Of a DNA stretch of 64,000 nt, positions 32,742 through 41,068 are shown in pieces (position 1 is the stretch's first letter; each line of letters opens with the position of its first letter). The stretch is from Chloracidobacterium sp. N (GTDB lineage Bacteria > Acidobacteriota > Blastocatellia > Chloracidobacteriales > Chloracidobacteriaceae), in assembly GCF_018304765.1 (NCBI RefSeq), contig NZ_CP072643.1, positions 62,001 to 126,000 on the forward strand. Reading direction: 5' to 3'. The position numbers and the translations under genes were made by a program. Under the pieces are notes generated by a model that had not been told where the DNA came from, ran no database searches, and saw nothing but the letters and a program-made list of their open reading frames with translations.

Positions 32742-33671
32742 ATGGGATTTGACGCCAATGTGCTGCGGGAAGCCCTCCCGTACATCAATCGTTTCAAGGG
32801 AAAGACCTTCATCGTCAAGTTTGGCGGCAAGGTTGCCGCAGAGGAAGACACCCTCGATTCGTTTTGTGAAGAACTGGCGCTGTGCGCCCAGATTGGGATT
32901 CGCGTCGTGGCCGTACACGGCGGTGGGGTGCAGGCCAATGAATTGAGCCAGCAGCTTGGCATCAAGCCGAAGACCATCAACGGCCGGCGTATCACGGACG
33001 AGCGCGCCCTCGATGTGGTCAAGATGGTTTTTGGCGGCAAGGTCAACGTCGAAATCCTCGGCGCGCTGCGCCAGGCCGGCGTTCCCGCCGTCGGGTTGAG
33101 TGGGGTGGACGGCAACATCCTGACGGCACGCAAGCGCCCGCCGCAGGTGGTCGTCAATCTGGAAACCGGCAAGCCGCAGACGGTGGATTATGGCTACGTC
33201 GGCGAAATTCTGGATGTGGACACCCGGCTGCTTGACACCCTCATCGAGAAGGATTTTGTTCCGGTCATGGCATCGCTGGCTGCCGATGAGGATGGCGACA
33301 TCTACAATGTCAATGCCGATACCGTGGCGGCTGTCATTGCGGCGGAGATGCGGGCTGAAAAACTGGTTCTGGCGACCAACGTGGATGGTGTGCTGGATGA
33401 GCACGGGCAGCGCATCAGCCGCCTGACGCTGCGGCAAGCCGCCGCCATGATGGACGCCGGAAAGGTGGCCGGTGGCATGCTGCCGAAACTTGAAGCTGCG
33501 GCGCGCGCCCTGCGTGCCGGAGTCAACTCAGTGCACGTCATCAACGGCATGAAAGCCGGGGCGCTGCTCCGGGAGATTTTCACGGAAGAAGGGGATGGGA
33601 CGATGATCACTGTCAACGGCGAGAATGGAGTGGCAAGCCGCCCGCCGGCTTTGTCCCGTCGGCAGCCATGA
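32742..33671 (+). CDS. argB: N-acylglutamate kinase
   Basis: The protein has 309 residues of the amino acid kinase family: FIVKFGGKVAAEEDTLDSF, VVAVHGGGVQANELSQQLGI, VGLSGVDGNILTARKRP, YNVNADTVAAVIAAEMRAEK and GVNSVHVINGMKAGALLREI. It phosphorylates N-acylglutamate. The order here is DUF1611, argC, argF', argB, so the acylated branch of the pathway is contiguous. An N-terminal extension for arginine feedback is not obvious. Its last 4 bases overlap the start of the FkbM-like methyltransferase, which joins the arginine operon to the polysaccharide cluster. Confidence 0.94.
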   Translation: MGFDANVLREALPYINRFKGKTFIVKFGGKVAAEEDTLDSFCEELALCAQIGIRVVAVHGGGVQANELSQQLGIKPKTINGRRITDERALDVVKMVFGGKVNVEILGALRQAGVPAVGLSGVDGNILTARKRPPQVVVNLETGKPQTVDYGYVGEILDVDTRLLDTLIEKDFVPVMASLAADEDGDIYNVNADTVAAVIAAEMRAEKLVLATNVDGVLDEHGQRISRLTLRQAAAMMDAGKVAGGMLPKLEAAARALRAGVNSVHVINGMKAGALLREIFTEEGDGTMITVNGENGVASRPPALSRRQP

Positions 33672-34384
33672 CGTTGCTGGCCCTTTTGACGAAACAGACG
33701 CCGACACCCGTGACGATTCTGGCCGGGCCCTTTCGCGGGGCGCGGCTCATTCTCAATCCGGCCCACTCCAAGCGAAAAATCCTGGGCGCTTATGAGCATG
33801 TACTCAATCCGTGGCTGAAGGCGGCGTTGCGGCAGGTGGATGTGATCTGGGATGTCGGTGCCAATGATGGCTATTTCACTTACGGATGCGCCGCCGCCAT
33901 TCTGGGGCAGGGCCGCCGCCCGCATATTGTGGCTTTTGAGCCGGGAATAGACGATACGCCGTCTCTGGCAGAACAACTCACCGGCCCTGCCCAACGGTGG
34001 GCTGCCGCCTATGCTGGCGCGACGTTTGAGTTCCTGCCGTTGTACGTCGGGGCCCGAAACGACGGCGTGACCGTCACGCTGGATGCCGCTTTGGATGCCC
34101 GGCCGGCGCTGGCCGGACGGGCGGCATTGGTCAAGGTGGATGTCGAAGGCGCTGAAGTGGACGTGCTCGACGGCGCCCGGCGGTTGTTGACCGCACCGGT
34201 GCAGTGGCTGGTGGAAGTCCATGGCGAGCACCTGCTGGAGCCGGTCCTGAGCCGGCTGCGGGCAGCGGGCCGGACGGTGGATGTTCACCCGTTGCGTCCC
34301 CATTGGCTGTTCGGCCCGGAGGCACGCACGATTCCCACCTGCTGGGTGACGACACGCCTCCCGTCGCCGACTTCCAGCGAGTGA
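33668..34384 (+). CDS. FkbM-family SAM-dependent methyltransferase
   Basis: The protein has 238 residues. The SAM-binding motif is VIWDVGANDGYFTYGCA, followed by HIVAFEPG, and the FkbM signature VKVDVEGAEVDVLDGARRLL is near residue 160. These enzymes O-methylate sugars or other secondary products. The position at the head of a glycosyltransferase series suggests methylation of a polysaccharide residue. The start overlaps the argB stop (ATGA at 33668-33671). Confidence 0.85.
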   Translation: MTLLALLTKQTPTPVTILAGPFRGARLILNPAHSKRKILGAYEHVLNPWLKAALRQVDVIWDVGANDGYFTYGCAAAILGQGRRPHIVAFEPGIDDTPSLAEQLTGPAQRWAAAYAGATFEFLPLYVGARNDGVTVTLDAALDARPALAGRAALVKVDVEGAEVDVLDGARRLLTAPVQWLVEVHGEHLLEPVLSRLRAAGRTVDVHPLRPHWLFGPEARTIPTCWVTTRLPSPTSSE

Positions 34385-34397
34385 ACTCCGCCAAACG

Positions 34398-35600
34398 ATG
34401 AAGGTTCTGCTTGCCCATCCCGGAACGCAGCATGCCTTCCAGCTTGCCCGGCAGTTGGCACGGCTGGGGATGCTGGAGGGGTTCTGGACGGGGTTGGCGC
34501 TGCGCGAGGAAGCCTGGTGGGTCCGGCAACTGACGCAGGTGGGAGGCGTCCGGGAACGACTGGGCAACCGGCTGCTGTCGGGCGTGGCGCGCCGGCATCT
34601 TCATCTGCGCCCGTGGCGTGAGCTGGCGGCGCTGTGGGCGCTCCGGCAGGGAGCGCCGGCGCTGGAGGTTTTTCTGCGCCGCAACCAGCATTTTCAGGAA
34701 AGCATCCCCACGGCGGCGCTGCGCGCGGTGGATGTGGTCATTGGTTTTGATACGTCCTCGTGGATGCTGGCCGAGCGGTGTCGTGACCTGGGCCGGCGGT
34801 TCATCCTTGACCAGAGCATTGCCCATCCCCTGTGGAAAAAATGGGTTTTTGAAACCGTCGCCGCACGCTATCCCGACTGGCGCGAAAGCCTTGTGCCGCC
34901 GCTGCCGGCAATGCTGGCCCACGAAGCGCAGGAACATGCCCTGGCCGACACTATTGTGGTGGCGAGCAGCTTTACCACCCGGTCGCTTGTCGCTCATGGG
35001 GTTCCCGTGGAGCGGATTGTCTGTAACCCGTATGGTGTTGACTTGGAGGCCTTCACGCCGCGTCCGCCGCCGGAGGCCGGCCGCCCCTTTCGCTTCCTGT
35101 TTCTTGGTTCGGTGACGGCCCGCAAGGGTGTTCCGCTGCTCCTGGAAGTCTGGGAAAAGCTGGCTCCACGGCACGCCGAATTGTGGCTGGTGGGGCCGGT
35201 TGCACCGGAGGTGCAGCCGCATATTCCCGATTTGCCGGGGCTGAAGGTCATGGGCAAGCGTCCGCACCGCGACCTGCCGGACATCATCCGGTCGTGTGAC
35301 GTGCTGGTGTTTCCAAGTTACTTCGAGGGCTTTGGGCTGGTTGTTTTGGAAGCCATGGCCTGCGGCGTCCCAGTGATTGCCTCAGATGCCACGGTTGGCC
35401 CCGACCTGATTGAAGACGGTGTGGATGGCTGGCTGATGATGGCCGGCGATGCTGCGCGGTTACAGGCGTTGATGGAAACGGCGCTGTCTCAGCCGGACAA
35501 AACCTTCGATATGGGACGACTGGCGCGCCAGCGCGTCGCGGCGTACACTTGGGACGCCTACGGCATCCGTTGGAAAACATTGCTCGAAACCGCCCGCTGA
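34398..35600 (+). CDS. Glycosyltransferase, GT-B fold, family 4-like
   Basis: The protein has 400 residues. The N-terminal acceptor domain starts KVLLAHPGTQHAFQLARQLA. The C-terminal donor domain has FRFLFLGSVTARKGVPLLLE, DLPGLKVMGKRPHRDLPDI and the nucleotide-sugar motif FPSYFEGFGLVVLEAMACGV (E-x7-E). It transfers a sugar from a nucleotide donor to a lipid-linked or growing glycan on the cytoplasmic face. It starts 13 bases after the methyltransferase stop and is the first of three GT-B enzymes in the cluster. Confidence 0.88.
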   Translation: MKVLLAHPGTQHAFQLARQLARLGMLEGFWTGLALREEAWWVRQLTQVGGVRERLGNRLLSGVARRHLHLRPWRELAALWALRQGAPALEVFLRRNQHFQESIPTAALRAVDVVIGFDTSSWMLAERCRDLGRRFILDQSIAHPLWKKWVFETVAARYPDWRESLVPPLPAMLAHEAQEHALADTIVVASSFTTRSLVAHGVPVERIVCNPYGVDLEAFTPRPPPEAGRPFRFLFLGSVTARKGVPLLLEVWEKLAPRHAELWLVGPVAPEVQPHIPDLPGLKVMGKRPHRDLPDIIRSCDVLVFPSYFEGFGLVVLEAMACGVPVIASDATVGPDLIEDGVDGWLMMAGDAARLQALMETALSQPDKTFDMGRLARQRVAAYTWDAYGIRWKTLLETAR

Positions 35601-35629
35601 CCGGGCCCTGCTGCCGGTGGACATGCCCT

Positions 35630-36940
35630 ATGGATACGCTTTTCCCGCTCATCGTCCTCATCCAGACGGCGCTGCTGGTTTTTGCCGGCGTGTGGTTCTT
35701 CCGAAGGAACGATGAAGTTCCGTTGATGATCGCCGGGCTGACGATGTTTTTCAGCTCATACCGGTATTTTGCTGTGACCCAGGGGTGGGGGGAATGGATA
35801 GAGACGGTCTATACCTTTGGCTTACCGCCCATCACCGACGAGGATGCCCTGGAGGTTCTGCCGTTCATCGCCTTTGGGGAATTCGTCCTGATGGCAACCT
35901 ACTGCGCCCGCATGCGGCGGAAACTGCCGGTGGTGGCGGCGGAAGGTCTCCAGCGGCTGCCGCCACGCACGGTGTCATCCCTGCTTGCCTTGGGCATTGT
36001 GTTTTTCTTTCTGAGCGAGTATGCCCGCAGTGCCGCCTTCAATCTGACGAGCAGCAGCTACGTCTTTCTGTTTCCGCTCACCCTGATTGGGGTGGCGACC
36101 CTGTTGGTGGCGGCATGGCGCTTTGGGGCGCTGCACACCCCCTTTCAGAAGGGCGTCTGCCTGCTCATTGTGGTGGCAGCAGCCTACAACAACTTTGGTG
36201 CTTTCCTGCGGTTTCAGTTTGTAGGTTTGGTCATCGGGATTGCTGTGGCGCTTTCGGTGTTTTACGTCCCACGGAAACGGGCTGTCGCCTTGCTGCTGGG
36301 GGCGATCGTCGCCGTGATAGCCTTTAGTCTGGCGGGAGCTGTCCGGCAGGCTGACAACGTCAACGACAAGGCAGCAGCTTTCCAGCATACGGGCACATCT
36401 TGGGAGCGGCTGGTCGCGGGGGAAGACGCCAACATGCTGGATGGATTTGCCATCGTCCGTTTCGTCTATCCCGAACTGATGGATTTCACGCTGGGCACGG
36501 AGCACCTCGAAGTGCTGACCCGTCCGATTCCACGGGAACTCTGGCCCGACAAGCCGGTGGGCGGATATGTCAACAAGCTTGGTCTGCGCGATGCATCGCA
36601 GGGGATACTGGGGATTTCCCAGTCCATCTACGGTTCGTTCTACGGTGAAGGGGGCGTCATCGGGATTGCTGTCTTTGCGGTGCTCTACGGTTTGGGTCTG
36701 GCTGCCATAACGGAATGGATGACCACACTGCACCCGTTCTTGTACAGCGTGCTGCGTGGATTGTTTGTGGCGTGGATGATCCCGCTCCTGCGGGGCGGTG
36801 ACCTGCCGGGCATCTATGCCTGGCTGGGGATGTCTTCCCTGACGGTGTTGATGTTTGCCTGGTCGAACCGCCGGCTGCTGAAACAGGTGAACCAACCGGC
36901 CCCCTGGCCCGGGCCACGGCCGATTCCCATCCGGGCCTGA
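35630..36940 (+). CDS. Polytopic membrane protein, oligosaccharide repeat-unit polymerase-like (Wzy)
   Basis: The protein has 436 residues from ATG at 35630. About eleven hydrophobic segments are visible (LFPLIVLIQTALLVFAGVWF at the N-terminus; AVALLLGAIVAVIAFSLAGA; IGIAVFAVLYGLGLAAITEW). A large hydrophilic loop lies between residues 240 and 340, and the segment ending RPIPRELWPDKPVGGYVNKL and GSFYGEGGVIGI resembles the conserved loop of EpsG/Wzy and O-antigen polymerase-type proteins (RP.PR..WP.KP). It would polymerise repeat units in the periplasm. Sequences of this family are very variable, so the exact type is uncertain. Confidence 0.7.
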   Translation: MDTLFPLIVLIQTALLVFAGVWFFRRNDEVPLMIAGLTMFFSSYRYFAVTQGWGEWIETVYTFGLPPITDEDALEVLPFIAFGEFVLMATYCARMRRKLPVVAAEGLQRLPPRTVSSLLALGIVFFFLSEYARSAAFNLTSSSYVFLFPLTLIGVATLLVAAWRFGALHTPFQKGVCLLIVVAAAYNNFGAFLRFQFVGLVIGIAVALSVFYVPRKRAVALLLGAIVAVIAFSLAGAVRQADNVNDKAAAFQHTGTSWERLVAGEDANMLDGFAIVRFVYPELMDFTLGTEHLEVLTRPIPRELWPDKPVGGYVNKLGLRDASQGILGISQSIYGSFYGEGGVIGIAVFAVLYGLGLAAITEWMTTLHPFLYSVLRGLFVAWMIPLLRGGDLPGIYAWLGMSSLTVLMFAWSNRRLLKQVNQPAPWPGPRPIPIRA

Positions 36941-36950
36941 AGCCGGACAG

Positions 36951-37895
36951 ATGAGTGCCATGGCAACGATTCTGGTCACGGGCGGCAATGGCTTCATCGG
37001 CTCCCATCTGGTTGACCGCCTGGCCGGGCAGGCCCCGGTCATTGTCTTTGACCGCCGGGAGCGCCGCTATGACCCGCCGCCGCCGGGAGTGCGGAGCGTG
37101 GCGGGGAGCCTGTCTGACCGCGACCTCGTGCGCAATGTCCTGACGGAGTTTGGCGTTGAGACGGTGTATCATCTCGCCTGGAGTTCGATTCACGAGACGG
37201 CGACCCGCCATCCGGTTGCCGACATCGAATCAAACCTCATGCCCACGGTACAGCTTCTCGACGCCTGTCGGGAAGCCGGTGTACGGCGGGTGGTGTATGT
37301 CTCCTCCGGCGGCACGGTGTATGGAATGCCCCGCGCCGGAACCATTACGGAAGACCATCCCACGCAGCCCATCAATGCCTATGGGGTGACGAAGCTGACC
37401 GTTGAGAAATACCTTGGGGCCTACCACCACCTTTACGGTCTGGAATATGTCATCTTCCGTCCTTCGGTGCCCTATGGGCCGCGTCAGAATCCACTCGGCC
37501 GGCAGGGGGCTGTGGCCGTCTTTCTGTATCGTGCCCTGCGGGGAGAACCGGTTGTCATCTTTGGTGATGGGCAAACCAGCCGCGACTTCTTTTTCGTCTC
37601 CGATATGCTGGAGCCGCTGGTGCAGGCCCGGAGCGGTGCGGTGGGGGTCAATGGAGTGTTCAATCTGGGCGGCGGACGCGCCTACAGCCTGAATGAACTC
37701 GTGGCCACGATTGAATCGGTCATCGGGCGGTCCGTGACGGTCCGCCACGAGCCAGCGCGCCGCATTGATGCTCCATCCATCTGCCTTGACTGCGAGGCTA
37801 CCCGACGCACGTTTGGCTGGCACCCTGTAACCTCACTGCAAGCGGGCATCGCGCAGACAGCCGCCTGGATGCAGGCCGCAACGCTGGTGCCTTGA
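36951..37895 (+). CDS. NAD-dependent sugar epimerase/dehydratase (SDR, GalE-like)
   Basis: The protein has 314 residues. The Rossmann motif is TILVTGGNGFIGSHLVDRLA, and the catalytic YxxxK occurs in PINAYGVTKLTVEKYL (Tyr-Gly-Val-Thr-Lys) after the serine region YVSSGGTVYG. RPSVPYGPRQNPLGRQGAVA and DFFFVSDML are the substrate-binding boxes of extended SDRs. It probably makes UDP-galactose or a related donor for this cluster. It starts 10 bases after the polymerase gene. Substrate cannot be fixed from sequence. Confidence 0.88.
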   Translation: MSAMATILVTGGNGFIGSHLVDRLAGQAPVIVFDRRERRYDPPPPGVRSVAGSLSDRDLVRNVLTEFGVETVYHLAWSSIHETATRHPVADIESNLMPTVQLLDACREAGVRRVVYVSSGGTVYGMPRAGTITEDHPTQPINAYGVTKLTVEKYLGAYHHLYGLEYVIFRPSVPYGPRQNPLGRQGAVAVFLYRALRGEPVVIFGDGQTSRDFFFVSDMLEPLVQARSGAVGVNGVFNLGGGRAYSLNELVATIESVIGRSVTVRHEPARRIDAPSICLDCEATRRTFGWHPVTSLQAGIAQTAAWMQAATLVP

Positions 37896-37911
37896 AGGAC
37901 TGGAGTCCGGC

Positions 37912-39075
37912 ATGCGGGTTTTGTATGTCGTCCCTTATTTGGGCGCCAAGTACGGTGGGATTGCGAAAGTCGTGACCGGGATTGCCCAGGCCGTCGGACG
38001 CGCCGGCGCACAGGCGGACATCATCACCACCGATGCCGACGGTGAGCAGCGGCAGGCGGTCGTCCACCACACCTGGATTTCCGAAGACGGTTATCGCGTC
38101 ATGTACTTCCCCTGCTGGCATCGCCAAGACTTCATCCTCAGTCGGCCGCTCGTCCGGTGGTTTAGGCAGCATGGGCAGGCGTATGATCTCGTCCACACGC
38201 ATTCCATCTTTGCGCCGCTCATTGCCGCAGTACAGTGGCAGTGCCGGCAGCACGGGTGGCCATACGTCACCACGCCGCACGGCATGCTTGAGCCATGGGC
38301 GCTGGCCTACAAGGCGTGGAAAAAGCGCACCTACTATGCCTTGGTGGAGCGTCCGGCGCTGCGCGGCGCCCGGCTCATTCAGGCCACGGCTTCACGGGAA
38401 GCCGAGCACATTCAGGCGCTTGGCCTGGAGACACCGATTGAACTCATCCCCAACGGGTTACACCGTGCCGAGTTTGAGACGCTGCCTGCCCGCGAGGTGT
38501 TCTATGCGGCTTATCCGGCGCTGCGCGACAAACGGCTTCTGCTGTTTTTTGGGCGCATCGATCCCAAAAAGGGGCTTGATCTGCTGGCGCCGGCCTTTGC
38601 CCGGATACACGCCAAATACCCGGACACCCACCTGTTGGTGGTGGGACAGGACAACATCGGCTTTCTCCCACGGGCAAAGGAGTTTTTTGCCGCGGCCGGG
38701 TGTCTGGAGTCCGTCACCTTTGCCGGCTGGATGAGCGGGCCGCTACTCTATGCCATGCTGCGCAGCGTTGAACTCCACATCGCGCCTTCCTACTCCGAGG
38801 GCTTCAGCATGGGCATTCTGATGTGTCTGGCCGCGGGCGCGCCGACCATCATGACGGATGGCTGCAACTTCCCGGAGGCTGGCGCGGCTGGCGCGGCCTG
38901 TATCGTTGAGTGTTCCGTGGAGTCCATTGCGCAGGCGCTCGACCGCTATCTGGGTGATCCGGCCGCCGCCCGGACAATGGGTGCCCGCGGAAGAGCCTTT
39001 ATTCTTGACCACTACACTTGGGAACGGGTGGCACAAAAACTGCTGGCAACGTACGAGCGCATCCTGGCGACATGA
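37912..39075 (+). CDS. Glycosyltransferase family 4
   Basis: The protein has 387 residues. The N-terminal glycine-rich loop is VVPYLGAKYGGIAKVVTGIA. The donor domain shows LLLFFGRIDPKKGLDLLAPA, FAGWMSGPLLYAMLRSVELH and PSYSEGFSMGILMCLAAGAP (E-x7 pattern altered at the second glutamate, which is Cys). GT4 retaining transferases normally have a second glutamate at that place, so donor binding may differ. It is 16 bases after the epimerase and overlaps the next gene (ATGA at 39072-39075). Confidence 0.87.
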   Translation: MRVLYVVPYLGAKYGGIAKVVTGIAQAVGRAGAQADIITTDADGEQRQAVVHHTWISEDGYRVMYFPCWHRQDFILSRPLVRWFRQHGQAYDLVHTHSIFAPLIAAVQWQCRQHGWPYVTTPHGMLEPWALAYKAWKKRTYYALVERPALRGARLIQATASREAEHIQALGLETPIELIPNGLHRAEFETLPAREVFYAAYPALRDKRLLLFFGRIDPKKGLDLLAPAFARIHAKYPDTHLLVVGQDNIGFLPRAKEFFAAAGCLESVTFAGWMSGPLLYAMLRSVELHIAPSYSEGFSMGILMCLAAGAPTIMTDGCNFPEAGAAGAACIVECSVESIAQALDRYLGDPAAARTMGARGRAFILDHYTWERVAQKLLATYERILAT

Positions 39076-39659
39076 CGAAGGTTGATCTTTCCCGTTTTGA
39101 CAATGCCTGGTACCGGCCCGGCCCGGTGTTCAAGCGTGTGCTGTGGATGCTGGTCAATGCCTGGATTTTCAAGTCTGACCTGCCCTATCCCTCGGCGCTG
39201 AAGGTGGCCCTGCTCCGGCTGTTCGGCGCGCGGGTGGGGCAGGGCGTGGTCATCAAACCGAACGTCAACATCAAGTACCCGTGGTTTCTCTCGATTGGCG
39301 ACTTTACCTGGATTGGTGAAGGTGCGTGGATTGACAACTTGGCTCAGGTGACAATTGGTGCCCATGCCTGTATTTCACAGGGGGCATACCTGCTGACCGG
39401 CAACCACGACTACACCTCGCCTTCCTTCGACCTGATGGTGGGGCCGATTGTCATCACGGATGGGGCCTGGATCGGCGCCAAAAGCATCGTGCTGCCGGGA
39501 ACCGAGATTGCCAGTCACGTCGTCGTTGCGGCGGGCAGTGTCATCGGCGGCAAAACCGAGCCATACAGCATCTATCGCGGATGTCCGGCGCAGTGGGTGC
39601 GGCAGCGGGTGCTTCGCACGACAGAGCCATCTGTCGCCCAGGTGTCGCAACCGTCATGA
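39072..39659 (+). CDS. WcaF-like hexapeptide-repeat acetyltransferase
   Basis: The protein has 195 residues from ATG at 39072, which overlaps the previous stop; a longer frame from 39018 is not needed. The N-terminus FDNAWYRPGPVFKRVLWMLV is characteristic of the colanic acid WcaF family. A left-handed beta helix follows with hexapeptide repeats (VVIKPNVNIKYPWFLSIGDF; TWIGEGAWIDNLAQVTIGAH), then the catalytic histidine region LLTGNHDYTSPSF. It would O-acetylate the glycan with acetyl-CoA. It overlaps the next gene by 4 bases. Confidence 0.9.
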   Translation: MTKVDLSRFDNAWYRPGPVFKRVLWMLVNAWIFKSDLPYPSALKVALLRLFGARVGQGVVIKPNVNIKYPWFLSIGDFTWIGEGAWIDNLAQVTIGAHACISQGAYLLTGNHDYTSPSFDLMVGPIVITDGAWIGAKSIVLPGTEIASHVVVAAGSVIGGKTEPYSIYRGCPAQWVRQRVLRTTEPSVAQVSQPS

Positions 39660-40969
39660 CACGCCACCGGGAGACCGTCCCTTCCACTTCGGAAAGGTTG
39701 CCCACTTCAGCGCCGTCGGCCACACCGGCGCCGCGTCTGCTCATTCTGACCCACTACTTTTATCCTGAAACGGCCGCGGTGGCGCAGTTCACCACCGAAA
39801 TTGCCCAGGACTTCGCCCGGCGTGGTGGTGAGGTCATGGTGGTGACGAGCCGCGCGCCATACCAGCGGGATGCTCAGCCGTTACCGGCCCATGACCGGCT
39901 GGGGGCAATCCGCATCCGCCGGGTGCTGGGTACCCGTTTTGACAAGCGTCGTCTGTGGGGCCGGCTGCTCAACCTGGCGACCTTCGTCGCCGGGGCTGCC
40001 ATCGAGACGACCGTGGGTTTTCGGGGATATGACGTACTGCTGGTGTGCAATGCGCCACTACTTGGCCTCGTCGGGTGGCTGGGATGGATGATGCAGCGCC
40101 GTCCCTATGTCTGCGTTGTCGAGGACATCTATCCTGATCTGGCCGTACGGTTCGGGGTCCTGAAGGAACATTCTCTGGTGCGGCGGTTGTGGGATGCCGT
40201 CAACGCCCTGGTCTATGACGGGGCGGCGGCGGTCATTACGCTGGGCAATCGCATGCGCGTGACGCTTGAAGCCACCCATGCCCGTTCCAGAGGGCGTTTC
40301 CTGCCGGTGCGTGTCATCCCCAGTTGGGCGGATGGAACGGCCATTCATCCCCGCCCAAAGGCGGAAAATCCCTTTGCGCTGGAACACGGCACTCATGACC
40401 GGCTCACCGTGCTGTATTCCGGGAACATGGGACTGGCGCATGACCTGGAAACCGTTCTGGCTGCCGCTGACGCCCTGCGTCATGATCCGCGGTTTTTCTT
40501 CCTCTTCATCGGCGACGGGGGCAAACGGGCCCGCCTCGTCGGGATCGCCGCGGACAAACAGTTACCCAACGTGAAGTTTTTACCCTACCAGCCGGTGGAA
40601 CGGCTGCCCCTGTCGCTGACCTGCGCCGATCTTTCGGTGGTGACGATGGAACCGGCGGCCGAAGGTCTTATCATTCCCAGCAAAATCTATGGTTCGCTCG
40701 CCGCCGGACAGGCCATTCTCGCACTGGTCGGTGAGCATACCGAGGTGGCTGACATCATTCAGGCGCATGCCTGTGGTGTTCGCATTGCACCAGGTGACGT
40801 GGCGGCACTGGTCGCTGCGCTGCGCCGGCTGGCCGACGAGCCGGAGTCTTTGACCGCCATGCAGCGCCGCGCCCGTGAATGCTTTGAGCAGCATTTTCGG
40901 CGCGAACTGGCACTTGATGCCTACTGGGAGGTCGTCACGTCCGCGATGCGTACCCGCCCAGCACACTGA
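39656..40969 (+). CDS. Glycosyltransferase, WcaI-like
   Basis: The protein has 437 residues from ATG at 39656 (ATGA overlap with the acetyltransferase). LLILTHYFYPETAAVAQFTT and DFARRGGEVMVVTSRAPYQR match the N-terminus of WcaI-type GT4 enzymes. Later motifs are YVCVVEDIYPDLAVRFGVLK, LTVLYSGNMGLAHDLETVLA and PAAEGLIIPSKIYGSLAAGQ. WcaI in colanic acid synthesis adds fucose, but the sugar here is unknown. It is the last gene of the plus-strand cluster and converges with the TonB receptor gene. Confidence 0.87.
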   Translation: MTRHRETVPSTSERLPTSAPSATPAPRLLILTHYFYPETAAVAQFTTEIAQDFARRGGEVMVVTSRAPYQRDAQPLPAHDRLGAIRIRRVLGTRFDKRRLWGRLLNLATFVAGAAIETTVGFRGYDVLLVCNAPLLGLVGWLGWMMQRRPYVCVVEDIYPDLAVRFGVLKEHSLVRRLWDAVNALVYDGAAAVITLGNRMRVTLEATHARSRGRFLPVRVIPSWADGTAIHPRPKAENPFALEHGTHDRLTVLYSGNMGLAHDLETVLAAADALRHDPRFFFLFIGDGGKRARLVGIAADKQLPNVKFLPYQPVERLPLSLTCADLSVVTMEPAAEGLIIPSKIYGSLAAGQAILALVGEHTEVADIIQAHACGVRIAPGDVAALVAALRRLADEPESLTAMQRRARECFEQHFRRELALDAYWEVVTSAMRTRPAH

Positions 40970-41010
40970 CGCCTTGCTGGAAAGCCAAAGAGACAAAGCC
41001 GAAAGCCAAA

Positions 41011-41041
41011 GAAAAAAGCGGCAGCGCTGCTGCGCTGCCGC
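41011..41041 (-). terminator. Intrinsic terminator after the TonB-dependent receptor gene
   Basis: GCGGCAGCGC (41018-41027), a 4-base loop and GCGCTGCCGC (41032-41041) form a perfect 10-bp stem. On the minus strand it is followed by TTTTTTC (41017-41011), so it serves the receptor gene ending at 41069. It lies in the convergent gap after the glycosyltransferase and could also act weakly on the plus strand. Confidence 0.88.
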
Positions 41042-41068
41042 CGGGAAAGCCAACTGTAGCTACCTGGT

